From the NCBI RefSeq assembly GCF_001953975.1, contig NZ_MBEJ01000056.1:1-57493 (forward strand): 57,493 bases of DNA, given 5' to 3'. Positions 19,201-27,613 of this stretch are shown one piece after another. The translations under genes were made by a program, and so were the position numbers. The notes under the pieces are model-generated. The model was not told where the DNA came from. It ran no database searches and saw only the letters and a list, made by a program, of their open reading frames with translations. The first letter of the stretch is position 1, and every line of letters starts with the position of its first letter. The stretch is from Mycobacterium sp. NS-7484. Its GTDB lineage: Bacteria > Actinomycetota > Actinomycetes > Mycobacteriales > Mycobacteriaceae.

Positions 19201-21361
19201 AGTGCCCACCGCTTTCGTCCACATGGCGCAACGCCTCGATGAGGAAGAACGGGTTGCCCCCGGTGACCGATGCCAAGGCGCGGGCCAACTCTTCGTCGTC
19301 GTATCCGGCTTCGGCGACGTACGCACTGACGTCGTCCTCGTCGAGGCCGCCCAGGGCAATGCGGTTGGCGCTGCCGTCACGGTGGAGGTCGGCGAGCATC
19401 GCCGCCAGCGGGTGGGAGCGATCGAGGTCCGTACTGCGGTAAGTGCCGACGATCTGCACGCGAGCGTGCTCGCCGAAACGCAGCAGGTGGCGGAGCAGCA
19501 GCAGGGTGGGTTTTGCCGCCCAGTGCAGGTCGTCGAGTACCAGGACGATGGGCGCTTCCACCGAGGCGACTCCGAGCAGTGCCACGACGGCGTCGAACAG
19601 TGCATAGCGTTCGGTGTCTGGGTCGCCGTGCGGGGATGCAACGAGATCGGGGAGAACCTCTGTCAAACCGGGAACCAGCGGCAGCAATGCCTCGACTCCG
19701 CGCATGGTGCGCAGCCGATCGGAGCCGATACAGGGCACGAGTGTGCGCAGGGCTTCGGCGAACGGTTGGTACGGCGCACCGAGATCCTCGTCGGACCGGC
19801 CGTACAGCACCACCGCACCCTGTTCATACGCTTGCCGGCACCATTCTCCGGCCAGGCGGGTCTTGCCCACGCCCGGTTCGCCCGCGATCAGGACCGCGCG
19901 GGTGCCACCGGTGAGGGCCGACTGCCAGGCGGTGAGAAGCTCAGCCAGCTCCCGGCCACGCCCGACGAACGGACCGGGTCCGCCGAGCACTGCCGGCATC
20001 ATCGGCCGCTCGATGGGGGAATCAGCTGTCGGCGGCGGACTTTCGTCGGTCTGGAGGCGCAGCTCGAAGATGTGCTCGGGCCGTGCCAGGTTCTTCAACT
20101 GACGCATGCCCAGGTCGACGAGCGCGACGTCGTCGGACAAGGAGTCGATGACCAACTCGGCGGTCGCGCCCGAACACAGGATCTGGCCACCCGAGGCCTG
20201 CGATCGCAACCGGGCGGCGCGGTTGACCGCGCGACCGAAGTAGTCGCCGTCCCGAAGCTCGGCCTCTCCGGTGTGCAGGGAAATGCGGATACGCATCGGT
20301 TCGGCCAGCGGCCACGGCTCGTGGAAGATCGCGTCCTGCAACTCGATCGCGGCGGCTGCGGCCGCCGACGGGCGGTCGAAGACCGAGAATGTGGCATCAC
20401 CCTCGCCGCGCGTCTTGATCAGCCGGCCGCCGCGGGAGGTGACGACCTGTTCGACGAGCTCGTCGTGTCGCGCGAGCGCGAGGGCCATGGCGTCGGCATC
20501 TGCCTCCCAGGCGGCTGTCGACCCTTCGATGTCGGTCAGTAGGAAGGTCACCGCCCGCGTCACGGACGGAACCTGTTGTGTCGCAGGGGGGTCGAGCTCG
20601 GCATCCTGGGCGACGATCGCGGCTTCCAGCCGCCGTAGTTCGGGTCCGGGGTCGACCCCGAGCTCATCGGCCAGCAGGGACCGGGCCCGGCGATAGGCGC
20701 CGAGCGCCTCACCTTGTCTGCCGGCCCGGTAGAGGGCGAGCATCAGTTGTCCCCAACGTCGCTCGCGCAGCGGTGCATCCGTCACCGCGGCCTCGAGGTC
20801 ACCGATGATCTCCGCGGCACGGCCAGTCGCAAGAAGCGCATCGGCCCGGTCCTCGACCAGCGCCGCGTTGGCCTCGATCCACCGAGTCTTCTCGGACGCA
20901 CCCCGCCGACCGTTGGGGAGTTCCGGGACACCACGCCACAGGGTCGCTGCCTCGTCGAACCGCGCCAACGCACCACTTGTGTCGCCGGTACCGAGGGCGT
21001 CGTGGCCCGCTCTGGCCAGTCGCTGGTAACGCGGAGCGTCGACCGCGGCTGCACCCAGGCGCCAGCCGGTCCCTTCGGTCAATACGAACCCGTCGCCGAG
21101 GGTGTGACGCAGTGCGGAGATGTGGGTCTGCAGGGCTTTGGCCGCCGTGCGTGGCGGATCGTCGCCCCAGAGCAATTCCATGAGTACGTCGGCCGGTACC
21201 ACCGAACCGCCGTGCAGTCCGAGCATCGTGAGAATGGCGCGCGGCTTTGCGCCCGGTATCACGACGGGCGCACCGTCCATTCGGACCTGAAGAGGTCCCA
21301 AAACCCCCAGTTCCACCGATGAAAGCGTACCCACGAGCCAATCGTCGGGGTGACGATTCAA
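13271..21361 (-). CDS. Giant SARP-type regulator, cyclase, ATPase, TPR and NTF2-like array protein
   Basis: 2696 residues in one uninterrupted frame. N-terminal OmpR-type winged helix (about 17-105), BTAD helical domain (110-255), class III nucleotidyl cyclase domain (270-440; TDIEGST, K316, GEGD with D322, N380 and R384 of the VNRAAR motif), then STAND ATPase (P-loop GEPGVGKT, 494-501; LVLDDLHWA), long helical TPR-like region to about 1280, and finally a repeat array (about 1283-2690) of SnoaL/NTF2-like units. SARP-cyclase-LuxR chimeras are known in mycobacteria; the tail array is the odd part. The first codon shown is TTG; GTG at 21334 or at 21313 (just before ELGVLGPLQV, the usual start of BTAD proteins) is also plausible. 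Ligand and targets unknown. Confidence 0.85.
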   Translation of the reverse strand: MNRHPDDWLVGTLSSVELGVLGPLQVRMDGAPVVIPGAKPRAILTMLGLHGGSVVPADVLMELLWGDDPPRTAAKALQTHISALRHTLGDGFVLTEGTGWRLGAAAVDAPRYQRLARAGHDALGTGDTSGALARFDEAATLWRGVPELPNGRRGASEKTRWIEANAALVEDRADALLATGRAAEIIGDLEAAVTDAPLRERRWGQLMLALYRAGRQGEALGAYRRARSLLADELGVDPGPELRRLEAAIVAQDAELDPPATQQVPSVTRAVTFLLTDIEGSTAAWEADADAMALALARHDELVEQVVTSRGGRLIKTRGEGDATFSVFDRPSAAAAAAIELQDAIFHEPWPLAEPMRIRISLHTGEAELRDGDYFGRAVNRAARLRSQASGGQILCSGATAELVIDSLSDDVALVDLGMRQLKNLARPEHIFELRLQTDESPPPTADSPIERPMMPAVLGGPGPFVGRGRELAELLTAWQSALTGGTRAVLIAGEPGVGKTRLAGEWCRQAYEQGAVVLYGRSDEDLGAPYQPFAEALRTLVPCIGSDRLRTMRGVEALLPLVPGLTEVLPDLVASPHGDPDTERYALFDAVVALLGVASVEAPIVLVLDDLHWAAKPTLLLLRHLLRFGEHARVQIVGTYRSTDLDRSHPLAAMLADLHRDGSANRIALGGLDEDDVSAYVAEAGYDDEELARALASVTGGNPFFLIEALRHVDESGGHWDPSTLPQGVREAVSRRLSRLPLETNKALAAAAVVGSQFTLDLVEQVVGQDLVDAFDEACQAGILIEEAGGRYRFNHAIVRQSLLAELASMRRMRLHQRIATTLETMPGADDELLAELAHHYFECAWAGNALKAIKYCRRAGDQAMARLAYEGAAELYDHALHALEELDDELPDRDDQRVELLVARCEALLAAGDVSTAAGAVSQLKEGTRDSARLAAWATCFDGQLSMLVDPERLDEIEAAVSAAAAVLAELGDAAGEAKAHTVRAGCLARLGRVADCELALDNALTAARHAREHRLVNAVLAGAPLAALWGPNPVPRAGGRCLDVVRLLRITTDSPAVEATSTRCQAVLEAFRGRAAAARRMIESARRTVTELGLRHALLEVEHFAGIVELVLDDAAAAEEHLRLAYNGFRRMRLDADTAEVAALLARACLLLDRGVEADELCLESERLTGHGLKAAIAWRTVRAQLLSGSGDHDGARRIAEEAVAIAERTDALVDHGDACLALATVLSFAGDGAGARAAADRAADLYERKGAGALVERARALFGTAALPNLPATPEARAIELDTACVRAILQLDDAIAREAWDEVEQKYAPIGSIQSRRKIVGFPRVDWRPDEFADEARRFLRGMGVVRHRRTVIAVRGERLALTRLEAGTTDISPGAPQDEMLQLLGLDEEGRIALQIWFDLEDIDAALTELDAQYARSEVRPRASLESPNVKLDSACVRALYWLSAALDREAWAEYEQMFAANVTVESRRKVVGFPRTEFSSGEWTQEVTHLRGIGAERHHIAIIATRGEKLALFRLTIATDDGSPGAPQDELLELQGLDDEGRIKLVIFFDGDDIVAATAELASQHTRCEVLRYPDTACTRVSERAAAAIEAGAWDEFEQMFAPEGFIESRRKLIGFDRTEFSPRDVVHQTRCDLENGIMRANHAVVAVRGERLALARVALGTVDESPGAPRDELLQVYGIDEGGRIALQIWFDVDDMEDALAELDAQYACFEVQHSKDQVPRRLQAHFDATSESGTRSDSACVRAIRRLDDSAAREAWDELDQVFAPRITLEGRRKIVGFTRTEISPSEWASAAQNFLGIGVVQIHRVLVVVRGERLALVRSILGTADESPGAPRDELLHLFGLDAQGGISLQMSFDIEDIDAALAELDGLYTRFAGTQQASLENSATQINDRINDLFAVGRWDEIGPLFAEEVWIDDRRRGIRGEHNGRSEALGNIRAVADLGVVTISTTTLAVRGNRLCLSRASLHGRDGFDAESLNVTEVVGGLVETVIAFDPDDLDAAFAELEARYLAGEAAPYAHTWSAITGAYAALNRRELPATTLDWVNVDHQRGRALTYAPGEMVASIEASWDQLTGGTIHIESVHRLCKLGAVVTHTAQGNSPEGIEVAWRYINLLTIDGSLINRCEMFDETDLDAALARFEELHPHTPRLQNAASQATDRFLERFAARDWDAMGKAVTDDISFDDRRRVTSAGSQIGRESFVENFRIAADLGATQSPTAIAIRGERVVLARARFSLGGGAPEEFGLDLLHVIEIDSDNRISATVTFDPDDFDAAIAELDTRYLAGESVDHARSWTVIARNVAAFNHREPLMTTQDWVTTDHRRATAFEPGDITPYIHATWDVAPDINLYIECVHRLSESGALFTQVLKGTSHEGFDAEWRDVIILTVDGEQLSSLEVFDESDLDAAFARLNELSRPAQPSNAASRAYERLQNCFVGPDLDAMATMLADDMLSEDRRHIVSTGIRRGRDAALEDARAVAGLGVRNAAATVVATRGERLALRRSRYANRDEQVDGFHVEILEIIALDDHGLIAAVVTFDSDDFDAALKELDARYLAGEAATHAQTWSTVISTYAALNRHQLPAATPNWTDVDHRRTVAIAAGGLGASLRAIWDITTHATIYVEAVHRLSDVGVVVTHVATATSQEGFDAEWRDVCVLTVEGDRIRLGEVFDEPDLDTALARFDELTQQPLT
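13275..17515 (-). repeat. Seven tandem coding repeats (about ten NTF2/SnoaL-like folds)
   Basis: Within the giant regulator, units start near residues 1283, 1436, 1581, 1744, 1893, 2157 and 2426. The first four are single units of 145-163 aa sharing DxACxRA, SRRKxxGF, VRGERLAL, SPGAPxDEL and the xDDxDAAxAELDAxY ending. The last three are double units of 264-270 aa: a similar first fold, then HxxTWSxI, NxRxLPxTxxxW, DHRR, HRLSxxG, EVFDExDLDAA. Copies are clearly diverged, indicating old duplication rather than recent slippage. Confidence 0.75.
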
Positions 21362-21403
21362 CGCACGATCAAGAATGAGTAAAGCCAGGGACTACCTGGC
21401 GTT

Positions 21404-22027
21404 TTACAATCCGCGGTGGGCGGCACGAAGCGCGGCGACGGCGGCGTCGTCTCCCGAGAACGTGACCCGCGCCGGTTCTCGTCCGGCGGCGAACATCAGG
21501 AGCTCTCCGGGTTCTCCGGTGACCGTCACTTCAGGTCCGGAGCCGACCGTGGCCAGTGTCTTGCCGTCTGGCGTCCTCAATGCGACCCGGGCGGGGGACT
21601 TACCCATGGCCATCCGGGCCATGTTCGACACCTGCTTCGTCAGCGAGGTCACTGTCTCCTGATCGAGAACCCTTGGCTCCCAATCGGGTTGAGCCCGGCG
21701 CACATCCTCGTTGTGGATGAACATCTCGGCCACGTTGACCAGCGGGTCCAACAGCTTGAACGGGGAGTACAGCGGAGGGCCTGCGGCGATCTGGTCTACC
21801 AATGCGGCCCACTCGGTGCCCTCGGTCAGCTTCCGCTGCACGCGCTCGGTGTAGCCCGCGAGCTGGGGCACCACGATTCCGGGAGCCGCGTCGAGGCGAC
21901 GCTCGCGGACCACCAGGTGGGCCGCCAAGTCACGCGCGGTCCACCCCTCGCAGAGTGTGGGCGCATCCGGGCCTGCGGCTCGCAGGCTCTCCACCAGTGC
22001 GGCACGTTCGCGTCGAGCAACACTCAT
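21404..22027 (-). CDS. TIGR03085-type DinB/maleylpyruvate-isomerase-fold protein
   Basis: 207 residues from the ATG at 22027 (MSVARRERAALVESL); an upstream in-frame start would overlap the next gene. It shows the conserved LCEGWTARDLAAHLVVRERR block (about 25-45), in which the His is a metal ligand in this mycothiol-dependent/DinB-like fold, and the second-half FIHNEDVRRAQP motif with further metal-binding His/Glu. The C-terminal part (VALRTPDGKTLATVGSG) is the usual beta-rich domain. Actinobacterial members are uncharacterised but predicted metal enzymes, possibly mycothiol-linked. Eleven bases separate it from the upstream lipoprotein gene, so the pair is likely an operon. Confidence 0.8.
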   Translation of the reverse strand: MSVARRERAALVESLRAAGPDAPTLCEGWTARDLAAHLVVRERRLDAAPGIVVPQLAGYTERVQRKLTEGTEWAALVDQIAAGPPLYSPFKLLDPLVNVAEMFIHNEDVRRAQPDWEPRVLDQETVTSLTKQVSNMARMAMGKSPARVALRTPDGKTLATVGSGPEVTVTGEPGELLMFAAGREPARVTFSGDDAAVAALRAAHRGL

Positions 22028-22037
22028 GCGCCCAACC

Positions 22038-22592
22038 CTAGAAGGTCCGCACCCCTTCCACAGCGATAACCATCCCGTGGCCGCTGCTGTCATTGCTGAT
22101 CCGGGTGCCCTCGCTGCTCGCGTCGATCGTCCAGCCCAGCGCGCTGTACTTGCGGTAGTCCAGGGTCACCGCCGGAATATCGCCGAGATTGCCCAGTACC
22201 CAGTTGATATTGCCGCCCGGGGTGAGCCTGACCCCGTTGGCTGCCGACCCATCGATCACCGGGGCGTTGGTGAAATCCGACTCGCAGCCGACCTCTTGTG
22301 TGGAGAGTTGGCAACGGGTTTTCCCGGATTTGGTCTGGACGAAGACATATCCGTTCTGCGGCTGCAATGGGGTTGCCCCCGACGGAAGCGCCGTCGACGG
22401 GCCACTCGGCGGCACCCCGGCCTTGCTGCTCGACGGGGGAACCGGAATCACCCGGGTGGGGCGCGCAGTGGGGAAATCGGGTTCGGTCAACGATTGCGAG
22501 CCGGTGCGCGGCGTGCCCTCGATACTCGACTGACAGCCGCTGAGCAGGACGCCTGCCGCCAGCAGGGCGCCGGTGAATCGCCAGGCCTTCAT
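22038..22592 (-). CDS. LppP/LprE-type lipoprotein
   Basis: 184 residues from ATG at 22592 (MKAWRFTGALLAAGVLLSGCQ). A lipobox LLSGC ends an 18-residue signal peptide, so the mature protein is lipid-anchored at Cys. The body contains LQPQNGYVFVQTKSGKTRCQL, then a paired Cys (EVGCES), NGVRLTPGGNINWVLGNLG and TLDYRKYSALGWTI, the pattern seen in mycobacterial LppP/LprE-family lipoproteins; the two Cys may form a disulfide. Function unknown. A six-codon upstream start is possible but the chosen one gives the better signal peptide. Confidence 0.78.
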   Translation of the reverse strand: MKAWRFTGALLAAGVLLSGCQSSIEGTPRTGSQSLTEPDFPTARPTRVIPVPPSSSKAGVPPSGPSTALPSGATPLQPQNGYVFVQTKSGKTRCQLSTQEVGCESDFTNAPVIDGSAANGVRLTPGGNINWVLGNLGDIPAVTLDYRKYSALGWTIDASSEGTRISNDSSGHGMVIAVEGVRTF

Positions 22593-22711
22593 CGCGACAA
22601 GGCTACGCATCCGACGTGGTCAGAGCCGGTTATGACGCGCCGAGCCGCGCAGTCGAGACAGTCTCGGGATATTCCCAGCGTTCGGGACGGCGCTACTGCG
22701 TCGACGGGTCG

Positions 22712-23113
22712 TCACCCAGACGTGATGTCACGCACCATCAGTTCGGGGCGGACGCCGGCAATTCGGGTGTAGTCCCGATCGTGATGGAGGACCCCGGCGC
22801 TGTGCGCCAACGCGGTTTCGGCGATGAACAGGTCCGGAATGGCGGTGCGATGCCACATCCCGTGGTGGTGAGCGAGGTCGCGTTGTAACCGGCGCACACG
22901 GTCGAAGATGTCGGGCGGCGCCGGTAACACGGCGAAAGCTCCGCGCACGGAGGTCCGTTGTCGCTCATAGTCGGCGGCCGACCGTGCCGAGTAGAGCCAC
23001 TCCAACTCACCGATTTCGCACAGCGCCAGATCGGCGAGGTCGATCTCCGCAGGAGGTGTGACGCCGTTCAGCAGGCGAATATGAGCACTCTTGTCCAGTA
23101 CCCACAGCGTCAT
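22712..23113 (-). CDS. vapC: VapC-type PIN-domain toxin
   Basis: 133 residues. PIN-domain acidic residues are in the expected order: VLDKSA (D7), GELEWLY (E near 36), IPDLFIAETAL (D near 94) and HHDRDYTRIA (D near 112-114). PIN toxins are Mg2+-dependent ribonucleases that cleave tRNA or rRNA; the target cannot be told here. The start overlaps the vapB stop by 4 bases (ATGA), the classic antitoxin-first arrangement. Residues look intact, so an active toxin is expected. Confidence 0.9.
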   Translation of the reverse strand: MTLWVLDKSAHIRLLNGVTPPAEIDLADLALCEIGELEWLYSARSAADYERQRTSVRGAFAVLPAPPDIFDRVRRLQRDLAHHHGMWHRTAIPDLFIAETALAHSAGVLHHDRDYTRIAGVRPELMVRDITSG

Positions 23114-23337
23114 CGCCAGGCCTCGTCGGACTCAAGCAGATCCATGTCGATGGCATCACGTGCGGTGTCGAAGTGTGCGGACACCCGTGCTCGCCTGGCG
23201 TCGCGTTCTCGATCGGCCGCTTCGATCAGGGTCCGTAACCCCTCCTCGACGGTCGATCGCACCGTGGTGCCGGTGATGCGCTGTGCGGCCTTGACCAAGT
23301 CCTCATCGAGCTCGATGGTCGTCCTCTTCACGGGCAT
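23110..23337 (-). CDS. vapB: VapB-type ribbon-helix-helix antitoxin
   Basis: 75 residues. The N-terminus (VKRTTIELDEDLVKAAQRI) is a ribbon-helix-helix DNA-binding strand and helix; the C-terminal acidic helix (DTARDAIDMDLLESDEAWR) would wrap VapC. A -10-like TAATAT on the minus strand (23349-23344) lies seven bases before the ATG, so the mRNA is probably leaderless. Two direct repeats overlap this promoter, consistent with autorepression by VapBC. Confidence 0.9.
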   Translation of the reverse strand: MPVKRTTIELDEDLVKAAQRITGTTVRSTVEEGLRTLIEAADRERDARRARVSAHFDTARDAIDMDLLESDEAWR

Positions 23338-23340
23338 ACA

Positions 23341-23369
23341 TACATATTATTTCCCTCGATGTACATATT
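23341..23369 (-). promoter_or_regulatory. vapBC promoter/operator direct repeats
   Basis: TACATATT occurs at 23341-23348 and 23362-23369, exactly 21 bases (two helical turns) apart. The first copy overlaps the predicted vapB -10 (TAATAT, minus strand). Likely VapB/VapBC binding sites. The repeat is AT-rich against a GC-rich background. Confidence 0.55.
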
Positions 23370-23400
23370 CGAGCTGCCGAGGAATATTCGTCGGCTCAGC

Positions 23401-23427
23401 GGGAACAAACCCCCGGAAGCCTGCGTT
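23401..23427 (+). promoter_or_regulatory. SigH-type promoter of dnaK operon
   Basis: GGGAACA (23401-23407), 16-base spacer, CGTT (23424-23427). This matches the mycobacterial SigH consensus GGAAC/T-N16-17-CGTT. M. tuberculosis dnaK is a known SigH target. The start would fall around 23434, upstream of the first HAIR. Confidence 0.7.
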
Positions 23428-23445
23428 GACCACATCGACAGCAAG

Positions 23446-23464
23446 TTGAGTGACAGTGACTCAA
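23446..23464 (+). promoter_or_regulatory. HAIR element 1 (HspR operator) upstream of dnaK
   Basis: TTGAGT (23446-23451), 7-base spacer, ACTCAA (23459-23464): a match to the HspR inverted repeat CTTGAGT-N7-ACTCAAG except for the outermost bases. HspR with DnaK as corepressor would hold the operon off until DnaK is titrated by unfolded protein. Confidence 0.85.
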
Positions 23465-23499
23465 GTCTGGGTTGACAATCTGGGCTTCCCAGGAGCAGG

Positions 23500-23530
23500 C
23501 TTGAGCGCAGTCCGCTCAGACCCCTATATG
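23500..23530 (+). promoter_or_regulatory. HAIR element 2 overlapping a proximal dnaK promoter
   Basis: CTTGAGC (23500-23506), 7-base spacer, GCTCAGA (23514-23520): a slightly degenerate second HAIR. Its TTGAGC can serve as a -35, with TATATG at 23525-23530 as -10 (18-base spacing). The start would be near 23537, leaving a short leader with AGGAGG before the ATG at 23550. Confidence 0.65.
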
Positions 23531-23549
23531 TCTATCAGGAGGCAACACC

Positions 23550-25399
<1,850 letters not shown>

Positions 25400-25403
<4 letters not shown>

Positions 25404-26035
25404 CGCAACCTCAAAACGGCGGCGACGATCCGCAGGAGCCGGTGACCATCACCGACAAACGGCGCATCGATCCCGATACCGGTGAGGTACGCGACCAGGC
25501 GCCGGCCCCCAGCGGGCCGGCGTCGGCCGCATCGCCTACCGGAGAGTCGGCGAGCGACAGCGACGAGGTGGCCGAACTCAAGTCGACCCTGCAGCGCGTC
25601 AAGGCCGAATACGACAACTACCGCAAGCGGGCACTGCGCGACCAGCAGGTCACCGCAGACCGGGCGAAGGCCGGCGTCATCACCCAACTCCTGGGCATCC
25701 TCGACGACCTCGACCGGGCCCGCGCCCACGGCGACCTGGAATCCGGTCCGCTCAAGTCGGTTGCCGACAAGCTCGTCAGTGTCCTTGAAGGACAAGGGCT
25801 TTCCGCGTTCGGTGAAGAGGGCGACGAATTCGACCCGTCGTTGCACGAGGCCGTGCAGCACGAGGGTGAAGGCACTCATCCCGTGGTCGGGACCGTGATG
25901 CGCCGGGGTTACCGCATCGGCGAGCAGGTGGTCCGCCACGCCATGGTGGGCGTGGTCGACACCGTCGCCGATGCCGACGGCGGTGCGGATAACGCTGACG
26001 CCGCCGGTGATCAGGCCGCAGAATCAGACAACTAG
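25400..26035 (+). CDS. grpE: GrpE, nucleotide exchange factor for DnaK
   Basis: 211 residues, GTG start overlapping the dnaK stop by 4 bases (GTGA), implying translational coupling. Disordered acidic/Pro N-terminus (1-55), long coiled coil starting [20 protein letters not shown] (about 55-90), then the beta-wing domain with [16 protein letters not shown] and [19 protein letters not shown], the GrpE signature. It releases ADP from DnaK. A C-terminal acidic/Ala tail follows. 37 bases separate it from dnaJ. Confidence 0.98.
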
Positions 26036-26072
26036 ATACAACGACTAGAGAGAAGAGGTAAGGAGGTGGCGC

Positions 26073-27239
26073 ATGGCCCAACGCGAGTGGGTCGAGAAGG
26101 ACTTCTACAAAGAACTTGGCGTCTCCTCTGACGCCAGCGCCGACGAGATCAAGAAGGCCTACCGGAAGCTGGCCTCTGAACTGCATCCCGACCGCAATCC
26201 CGATGCGGGAGCGGCCGAGCGGTTCAAGGCGGTTTCCGAGGCGAACAGCGTCCTGTCGGACCCCGCGAAGCGCAAGGAGTATGACGAGACCCGCCGGTTG
26301 TTCGCCGGTGGCGGGCGCCGGTTCAACCCGGGTGGGAACTTCGGTGGCGGGTTCGGTTCCGACGGAGCCGAATTCAACCTGGGAGACCTGTTCGACGCGG
26401 CCGGCCAGAGCGGCGGCGCCAACATCGGTGACCTCTTCGGCGGGCTGTTCGGCCGTGGCGCCCAACCACGGCCGAGCCGGCCCCGCCGAGGCAACGACCT
26501 GGAAACCGAGACCGAGCTGTCGTTCCTGGAAGCCACCAAGGGCGTGGCCATGCCACTGCGGCTGACCAGCCCGGCGCCCTGCACCAACTGCCACGGCAGT
26601 GGTGCGCGGCCGGGCACCAGCCCCAAAGTGTGCCCGAACTGCAACGGCTCCGGTGTGGTCAACCGCAACCAGGGTGCATTCGGGTTCTCCGAGCCCTGTA
26701 CCGAATGCCGGGGCAGCGGCTCGATCATCGAGCACCCCTGCGAGGAGTGCAAGGGCACCGGCGTCACCACCCGGACCCGCACCATCAACGTGCGGATCCC
26801 TCCCGGTGTGGAGGACGGCCAGCGCATTCGGCTGGCCGGCCAGGGCGAGGCCGGGTTACGGGGCGCCCCCTCGGGCGACCTCTACGTCACCGTGCATGTG
26901 CGCCCGGACAAGGTGTTCGGACGTGACGGCGACGACCTGACGGTCAGCGTCCCGGTCAGCTTCCACGAATTGGCGCTGGGTACAACGCTTTCCGTTCCCA
27001 CGCTGGATGGCAAGGTCGGCGTGCGGGTGCCCAAGGGCACCTCCGACGGCCGCATCCTGCGGGTGCGCGGGCGCGGTGTGCCGAAACGCTCCGGGGGACA
27101 CGGTGACCTGCTGGTCACGGTGAAGGTCGCCGTGCCGCCGAACCTGGAAGGTGAAGCGGCCGAGGCGTTGGAGGCCTACGCGAAAGCCGAACGGGACAGC
27201 GGGTTCGATCCGCGGGCTGGTTGGGCGGGCAATTTATGA
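26073..27239 (+). CDS. dnaJ: DnaJ, Hsp40 co-chaperone
   Basis: 388 residues, ATG with AAGGAGG upstream. J domain with HPD ([10 protein letters not shown] near residue 38), Gly/Phe-rich region ([18 protein letters not shown]), four zinc-finger repeats ([32 protein letters not shown], about 170-235) and two C-terminal substrate-binding domains. It stimulates DnaK ATPase and delivers substrates. Corresponds to mycobacterial DnaJ1, the hspR-linked copy. Its stop overlaps the hspR start by 4 bases (ATGA). Confidence 0.98.
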   Translation: MAQREWVEKDFYKELGVSSDASADEIKKAYRKLASELHPDRNPDAGAAERFKAVSEANSVLSDPAKRKEYDETRRLFAGGGRRFNPGGNFGGGFGSDGAEFNLGDLFDAAGQSGGANIGDLFGGLFGRGAQPRPSRPRRGNDLETETELSFLEATKGVAMPLRLTSPAPCTNCHGSGARPGTSPKVCPNCNGSGVVNRNQGAFGFSEPCTECRGSGSIIEHPCEECKGTGVTTRTRTINVRIPPGVEDGQRIRLAGQGEAGLRGAPSGDLYVTVHVRPDKVFGRDGDDLTVSVPVSFHELALGTTLSVPTLDGKVGVRVPKGTSDGRILRVRGRGVPKRSGGHGDLLVTVKVAVPPNLEGEAAEALEAYAKAERDSGFDPRAGWAGNL

Positions 27240-27613
27240 GCCAGCGTAAGGAGGAAGCCCGTACGTTCCTGATCTCGGTGGCCGCCGAGCTGGCCGGTAT
27301 GCACGCGCAAACCCTGCGCACCTATGACCGGCTCGGCCTCGTCAGCCCGCAACGCAGTTCCGGAGGTGGGCGACGTTACTCAGAACGCGACGTTGATCTG
27401 CTCCGCGAGGTGCAGCGGCTGTCGCAGGACGAGGGCGTCAACCTGGCCGGTATCAAACGCATCATCGAACTCACTAATCAGGTGGATGCGTTGCGCACCA
27501 GGGTGTCTGAGTTGACCCAGCAGGTCGAGCGGCTCACCACCGATCAGCGCCGCGATGTTTCGGCGGCGTCGAAAGCGGTGGTCCTGTGGCAGCCCCGACG
27601 GGGCGCACGTTAG
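27236..27613 (+). CDS. hspR: HspR, MerR-type repressor of heat-shock genes
   Basis: 125 residues from ATG at 27236, overlapping the dnaJ stop; an in-frame start at 27221 lies inside dnaJ and is less likely. Mer[24 protein letters not shown], then [22 protein letters not shown], followed by a dimerisation coiled coil ([17 protein letters not shown]). HspR binds HAIR elements and represses dnaK and clpB, both of which carry HAIR sites in this window; DnaK acts as corepressor, giving feedback control. The 3' end overlaps the convergent epimerase gene by 4 bases with no terminator between. Confidence 0.97.
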   Translation: MSQRKEEARTFLISVAAELAGMHAQTLRTYDRLGLVSPQRSSGGGRRYSERDVDLLREVQRLSQDEGVNLAGIKRIIELTNQVDALRTRVSELTQQVERLTTDQRRDVSAASKAVVLWQPRRGAR

